DNA from: Mycobacterium sp. 1245805.9
GTDB taxonomy: Bacteria > Actinomycetota > Actinomycetes > Mycobacteriales > Mycobacteriaceae
Length of the DNA stretch: 64,000 nt
Assembly: GCF_001672915.1 (NCBI RefSeq)
Contig: NZ_LZKR01000077.1
Location: 22,119-86,118, forward strand
Direction: 5' to 3'
Part shown: positions 60,248 to 64,000 of the stretch, piece by piece
Position numbering within the stretch: the stretch's first letter is position 1
How the letters are laid out: each line of letters starts with the position of its first letter
Program-made: the position numbers and the translations under genes
Notes under the pieces: generated by a model
What the model was told of the DNA's origin: nothing
Databases searched by the model: none
What the model saw: only the letters and a program-made list of their open reading frames with translations

Positions 60248-61879
60248 ATGTCCTGGGACCGTGAAGTCGATGTCGTCGTGCTCGGCAGCGGCGGCGCCGG
60301 CCTCACCGCGGCGCTGACGGCAGCGGTGGCCGGCGCGACGGTGGAGGTCTTCGAGAAGGCGACCACCGTCGGCGGCACCACCGCGGTGTCCGGCGGCGTG
60401 GTGTGGATCCCCGCACATAACCGTTCTCCCGAAGGAGAATTGACGGTCGCGGACGCATTGCGATACCTGCGCGCGCAGGCTCTCGGCGCGATGGATGACG
60501 GTTTGGTCGAAACGTTCGTGCGGACCGGCCCTGCGATGCTCGACTTCGTCGAGGCCAACAGCAACCTGCGCTTCGAGATCGCCACCGGCTTCCCCGACTA
60601 CCGGCCCGAGTTGCCCGGGGGGCGGCCGGGCGGCGGCCGATCGCACATCCCGGCGCCATTCAACCTGAATCGATTGGGCGAGTGGGCAACCCGGATCACG
60701 GCGTTTCCGATCGATTTCTCCAATGTGGGTTTCGACGCCGAGACGCTGGCGCGCTTGCACGCGTCGCGCCTGGATGCTGCGGTGGACGAACAACCCGGCA
60801 ACCTGTGCGTCGCCGGTGCCGCGCTGATCGCCGGCCTGCTCGACGGCGTGCTGGAGGCCGGCGCGACGGTTCACGTCGACGCCCGCGCCGAGCAGCTGAT
60901 CGCCGAAGGCGGGGAGGTCATCGGGGTCCAGATCGCGTTGCCGGGACAGACCATTCGGGTGCGCGCGCGCCGCGGGGTCATCCTGGGAACCGGCGGCTTC
61001 GAGTGGGATCCCGTTCTCACCCAGGCATTTCTGCGCGGTCCCATGCACGGCGCCGTTTCCCCGCCGAACAACACCGGTGACGGGCTCCGGATGGCGATGT
61101 CGCAGGGGGCGGATCTGGCAAACATGGGCGAGGCCTGGTGGGTGCCGATCGTGCAAATTCCGGGGGACACCATCGACGGAAAGCCACGAAGCCGCAGCGT
61201 CCGGCTGGAACGCACTCGACCGCGGAGCATCATCGTCAACTCCGCCGGGCGTCGGTTCGTCAACGAGGCATCCGACTACAACTCGATGGCCGGCGCCTTC
61301 CAGTACCTCGACCCCCGCGGGGGCTATGTCAACGATCGCGGATGGATGGTGTTCGACTCGGTCCACCTGCAACGGTATGGCTTCCTGGGAGTCGAACCGG
61401 GGCAAGCGGTTCCGGACTGGTTCTGCGAATCGGCCGATCTCGCCGAGCTGGCCGCGAAGACCGGCATCGACGCCGACGGCCTTGCCCACACCATCGAGAA
61501 CTGGAACCGGAACGTGGCCGCCGGCGCCGATCCCGACTTCGGGCGCGGCTCCAGCGCGTACGACGGCTATTGGGGCGACGACAGCGCCACCACCCTCGCC
61601 GGCAAGACCCTCGGACCGATCGACACCGCGCCGTACTACGCCGTGCCGGTGTCCATCGGCGCCATGGGGACCAAGGGCGGCCCGCGCACCGACGCCGACG
61701 CCCGCGTCCTGCACGTCGGCGGCGACCCGATACCGGGCCTGTTCGCCGCGGGCAACGCGATGGCCGGCGTGACCGGACGGGCCTATGGCGGGGCGGGTGG
61801 AACAATCGGCCCCGCAATGGTTTTCGGTTATCGCGCCGGTCATGCCGCCGCGACCGGGAAATCCGTCGATCTCCAGTAG
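60248..61879 (+). CDS. FAD-dependent oxidoreductase, KstD-like
   Basis: 543 residues. VVLGSGGAGLTAALTA binds FAD, TTVGGTTAVSGGVVWIP follows, and PYYAVPVSIGAMGTKGGPRTDADARVL with RAYGGAGGTIGPAMVFGY forms the substrate end. Same family as 54263 but in a separate transcript behind the IclR gene. Two different KstD-like enzymes near MhpA and MhpB suggest a polycyclic ketone as substrate. Confidence 0.9.
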   Translation: MSWDREVDVVVLGSGGAGLTAALTAAVAGATVEVFEKATTVGGTTAVSGGVVWIPAHNRSPEGELTVADALRYLRAQALGAMDDGLVETFVRTGPAMLDFVEANSNLRFEIATGFPDYRPELPGGRPGGGRSHIPAPFNLNRLGEWATRITAFPIDFSNVGFDAETLARLHASRLDAAVDEQPGNLCVAGAALIAGLLDGVLEAGATVHVDARAEQLIAEGGEVIGVQIALPGQTIRVRARRGVILGTGGFEWDPVLTQAFLRGPMHGAVSPPNNTGDGLRMAMSQGADLANMGEAWWVPIVQIPGDTIDGKPRSRSVRLERTRPRSIIVNSAGRRFVNEASDYNSMAGAFQYLDPRGGYVNDRGWMVFDSVHLQRYGFLGVEPGQAVPDWFCESADLAELAAKTGIDADGLAHTIENWNRNVAAGADPDFGRGSSAYDGYWGDDSATTLAGKTLGPIDTAPYYAVPVSIGAMGTKGGPRTDADARVLHVGGDPIPGLFAAGNAMAGVTGRAYGGAGGTIGPAMVFGYRAGHAAATGKSVDLQ

Positions 61880-61887
61880 CAGGATTG

Positions 61888-62292
61888 CTAGCCGAATGCG
61901 CTGGTGATGGTCGCCATGTCGAAGTAGTCGCGCCACGCGACGATGCGGTCGTCCTGCACCTCGAACACGCCCATCACCGGCAACGGGAAGGTCGCGCCAT
62001 CCTTGCGGCGCATCACGTCGGTGCGTTCGTTCATCACCAGGGTGCCGTCGCTGACCTGCCGATGAACGTTGAAGTCGATGCCGTCGAAGGCGGCGAGGAA
62101 CCCCGCGATGAAATCCTTGATCGCCTGGCGACCCCGCACCGGATCCATCGGGATGTTGTGGTACACCGCGTCTTCGGTGAAATAGCCCGCCAGCTCGTCC
62201 GGATCGGGGGATGCCCAGCGTTTGCAGAATTCGGTTACCAGCTCATCGGCGGAACGTGTCATGTTTTCATGCAACACACCCAGATGCGGCAT
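61888..62292 (-). CDS. SnoaL-like / limonene-1,2-epoxide hydrolase-like protein
   Basis: 134 residues, or 124 from the inner ATG 62262 (MTRSADELV). ELAGYFTEDAVYHNIPMDPVRG and VMNERTDVMRR resemble limonene-epoxide hydrolase, in which Arg and two Asp form the active site. Stop is nine bases from the KstD-like stop, convergent. It could open an epoxide or isomerise a ketone. Downstream of MeaB on the same strand. Confidence 0.82.
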   Translation of the reverse strand: MPHLGVLHENMTRSADELVTEFCKRWASPDPDELAGYFTEDAVYHNIPMDPVRGRQAIKDFIAGFLAAFDGIDFNVHRQVSDGTLVMNERTDVMRRKDGATFPLPVMGVFEVQDDRIVAWRDYFDMATITSAFG

Positions 62293-62309
62293 GGCAAGGG
62301 GCGTGGTGG

Positions 62310-63197
62310 TTAATCCCCTGGTTCCGTCGGGGAAGAAAGCAGCTTTTGGGCCGCCGTGTACGGATCGTCGTGGCCGTCGACCACCGCCTCGGCGAGCCGG
62401 TCGAGACCCGGCTGGGTCCGCAGTCGAGTTTGCGCCATCGACAGGATCTGCGCTCGGGCCCGCGCCAACCGGCGCTCCCGGCTGTCGGTGCGGTGGTGGT
62501 CCTCGATGGCGGCCACCAGCTCGGCGACACCCTCGCCCCGGGCGGCGATGAGGCTGACGATCGGGGCTTTGGTCTCGGCGCGCAGGTCCCGCACGGTCTG
62601 CTCCGCGCCCTCCCGGTCGGCCTTGTTGACCGCGACGATGTCGGCGACTTCGAGCACGCCCGCCTTGGCCGCCTGCACGGCGTCACCCGCACCGGGATTG
62701 AGGATGACGACGGTCGGGTCGGCGACGGCGGCGATTTCGATCTCCGACTGGCCCACTCCCACCGTCTCCAGCAGCACCACGTCATACCCGATGGCGCCCA
62801 GCAGCCGGATGGCCGCAGGAACCGCCGCGGCCAGCCCCCCGATGTGACCGCGGGTCGCCACCGAACGGATTAGGACGTCGGAGTCGTTGATATGCGCGGT
62901 CATTCGGATCCGGTCGCCTAGCAGCGCCCCGCCGCTGAACGGCGACGAGGGGTCCACGGCCAGCACCGCCACCCGGCTCCCGCGTTCGCGGTAGGCGCCG
63001 ACCAGGGCGCCGACCGTCGTCGACTTGCCCGCGCCCGGCGGCCCGGTGATGCCGATGACGCGGACCTTCAGCGCGGTTGCCGGCCCGATGCTCGCCAGCA
63101 CCTCGTCCCGCCGATCGCCTTCGACGAGGCTGAGCAGCCGACCCGCCGCGCGCGGAGATCCGTTGCGCGCACCCGCGATCAGGTCGGCGATCGTCAT
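62310..63197 (-). CDS. meaB: Methylmalonyl-CoA mutase-associated GTPase MeaB
   Basis: 295 residues from ATG 63197. GPPGAGKSTTVGAL is the P-loop, LAVDPSSPFSGGALLGDRIRM the switch region, and NKADREGAEQ the guanine motif. VLLETVGVGQSE is the MeaB signature. It guards and reloads the B12-dependent methylmalonyl-CoA mutase. The mutase genes are not in the window. Seven bases after the thiolase stop, so co-transcribed with a propionyl-CoA-producing enzyme. Confidence 0.94.
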   Translation of the reverse strand: MTIADLIAGARNGSPRAAGRLLSLVEGDRRDEVLASIGPATALKVRVIGITGPPGAGKSTTVGALVGAYRERGSRVAVLAVDPSSPFSGGALLGDRIRMTAHINDSDVLIRSVATRGHIGGLAAAVPAAIRLLGAIGYDVVLLETVGVGQSEIEIAAVADPTVVILNPGAGDAVQAAKAGVLEVADIVAVNKADREGAEQTVRDLRAETKAPIVSLIAARGEGVAELVAAIEDHHRTDSRERRLARARAQILSMAQTRLRTQPGLDRLAEAVVDGHDDPYTAAQKLLSSPTEPGD

Positions 63198-63204
63198 GTG
63201 CGCA

Positions 63205-63945
63205 TTATGGCGCAGCGACCTCGATGACCGTCGCGGAACCCATTCCGCCGCCCGCGCACATGGCCGCAACCCCGATTCCGCCGCCGCGGCGGCGCAATTC
63301 GTGCACCAGCGTGACCAGCATCCGGGCCCCGGTGGCCGCAACGGGGTGGCCTAGTGAGCAGCCGCTGCCGCTGACGTTGACCTTGTCGGGGTCCAGGTCG
63401 AGCAGCTTGATGGTGGCCACGCACATTGCCGCGAAGGCCTCGTTGATTTCGAACAGGTCCACGTCCGAGATCGAAAGGCTCGCGCGGGCAAGCGCTTTCG
63501 GTATCGCTTCGACGGGAGCCAATCCGGTGATGGCCGGATCCACGCCGACGGACGCCCAGGACCGCACGGTGGCCAGCGCCGGCAGGCCGAGGGTGTCGCT
63601 CGCGATGGTCAGCGCGGCCGCACCGTCGTTGGCGCCGCAGGCGTTGCCGGCCGTGATCGAGAAGCCCTCGATCTCCGGATGCAGCGGCTTGAGCGCGGCG
63701 AGCTTCTCCAGGGTGGTGTCGCGGCGCGGGTGCTCGTCGACCGAGAACAGCCCGTGGGGCGTCTCGATCGGGACGACCTCTTCCTTGAAGCGGCCCTCGT
63801 CGATCGCGGCGATGGCGTTACGGTGCGACCGCAGCGCCCACGCGTCCATCTCCTCGCGAGTCACGCCCGCCTTGACCGCGGCGTTCCAACCGACGGTGAT
63901 CGACATGTCCATGTTCGGTGCGTCGGGCCGGGATGGATCAGCTCG
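63205..63945 (-). CDS. Thiolase, C-terminal two-thirds; upstream part disrupted
   Basis: Open frame from 63945 to the stop at 63205. The region from MDMSITVGWNAA (63912) to the end is a normal acetyl-CoA acetyltransferase C-terminal part, with NEAFAAMC, GSGCSLGHPVAATGA and CAGGGMGSATV active-site motifs. The N-terminal domain with the nucleophile Cys should lie above 63945, but the frame meets TGA at 63946-63948. The missing piece seems present in inverted orientation from 63918 on. As it stands it would encode an inactive fragment. Confidence 0.8.
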   Translation of the reverse strand, partial: RADPSRPDAPNMDMSITVGWNAAVKAGVTREEMDAWALRSHRNAIAAIDEGRFKEEVVPIETPHGLFSVDEHPRRDTTLEKLAALKPLHPEIEGFSITAGNACGANDGAAALTIASDTLGLPALATVRSWASVGVDPAITGLAPVEAIPKALARASLSISDVDLFEINEAFAAMCVATIKLLDLDPDKVNVSGSGCSLGHPVAATGARMLVTLVHELRRRGGGIGVAAMCAGGGMGSATVIEVAAP

Positions 63946-64000
63946 TCATCGCCGGCGGCGTGAACTCGGCATCCACCTCCCCACGGTCGCGAATTCAGGT
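63918..64000 (+). other. Inverted thiolase fragment on the opposite strand
   Basis: The plus strand from 63918 reads VRRAGMDQLVIAGGVNS and continues to the window edge in one open frame. VIAGGV is the thiolase motif that normally precedes MDMSITVGWN in the same gene. Here it is on the opposite strand to the rest of the thiolase. Junction about 63918-63945. Either a true inversion or a sequencing or assembly chimera. Confidence 0.65.

Noticed and set aside
1..64000. CRISPR arrays, insertion sequences, phage genes, tRNA or rRNA genes
   Set aside because: No evenly spaced repeats, transposase or integrase motifs, or structured RNA sequences were seen.

Overview
The window looks like a chromosomal segment of a non-tuberculous Mycobacterium, probably a slow grower near the M. 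avium complex. The signs are high G+C throughout, frequent GTG and TTG starts, ATGA and GTGA stop/start overlaps, cytochrome P450s paired with 3Fe-4S ferredoxins, an SDR of the mycofactocin-coupled type, paired acyl-CoA dehydrogenases, and an MmcO-like Tat lipoprotein. I see no rRNA, tRNA, CRISPR array, transposase or phage gene. No stretch longer than about 300 bases lacks a gene. The genus call is an inference from gene content, not a database match.

Almost everything here is catabolism of hydrophobic, steroid-like or aromatic acids, with local regulators. Layout: (1) 1-2.4 kb: minus-strand operon of a TetR regulator, two tiny membrane peptides, two membrane proteins and the start of a further gene. 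(2) 2.4-6.7 kb: alpha/beta hydrolase, a TetR divergent from an aldehyde dehydrogenase with operator-like palindromes at its promoter, a carboxymuconolactone decarboxylase-like protein and a 3-hydroxyisobutyrate dehydrogenase-like protein. (3) 6.8-13.4 kb: two amidohydrolases, a Rieske protein, an alpha/beta hydrolase, then a stand-alone NuoF-like flavoprotein with a ferredoxin. (4) 13.5-22.7 kb: a secreted Pro-rich protein, a DUF35-thiolase fusion, an alpha/beta hydrolase, two more HIBADH-like dehydrogenases, two P450-ferredoxin modules and a TetR. (5) 22.8-28.1 kb: a beta-oxidation operon (acyl-CoA dehydrogenase, SDR, enoyl-CoA hydratase, thiolase) with an amidohydrolase upstream. (6) 28.3-34.4 kb: Rieske ring-hydroxylating oxygenase operon with a small partner, an odd metallo-hydrolase, a SnoaL protein and a pair of acyl-CoA dehydrogenase subunits. 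(7) 34.4-43.5 kb: acyl-CoA dehydrogenase divergent from a TetR, two SDRs, a double-domain CoA-transferase and two M24 peptidase-fold proteins, one lacking its metal ligands. (8) 43.5-50.3 kb: TetR-ferredoxin-P450-amidohydrolase operon, SDR, NmrA-like protein and multicopper oxidase. (9) 50.3-61.9 kb: a long operon with recognisable mhpA and mhpB, an MhpC-type hydrolase, a ketosteroid-dehydrogenase-like flavoprotein, LLM oxidoreductase, SDR, cyclase and hydrolase, divergent from an IclR regulator and a second flavoprotein. (10) 61.9-64 kb: SnoaL/limonene-epoxide-hydrolase-like protein, MeaB and a thiolase whose upstream part is inverted.

Working model (inference): P450s and the Rieske oxygenase start oxidation, fed by 3Fe-4S ferredoxins and perhaps the NuoF-like protein. 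CoA-transferase, acyl-CoA dehydrogenases, hydratase, SDRs, thiolases and the DUF35-thiolase shorten CoA thioesters. Dehydrogenation by KstD-like flavoproteins and MhpA/B/C-type ring hydroxylation, extradiol cleavage and hydrolysis open rings. MeaB would support the methylmalonyl-CoA mutase that uses propionyl-CoA.

The most notable signals are regulatory. A 15-bp palindrome, GAGAAT-N3-ATTCTC, recurs upstream of several oxidative operons and in the promoter of the TetR at 35.7 kb. Several other regulators have their own distinct perfect or near-perfect palindromes. The most notable structural signal is the inversion-type junction inside the thiolase at the right edge.
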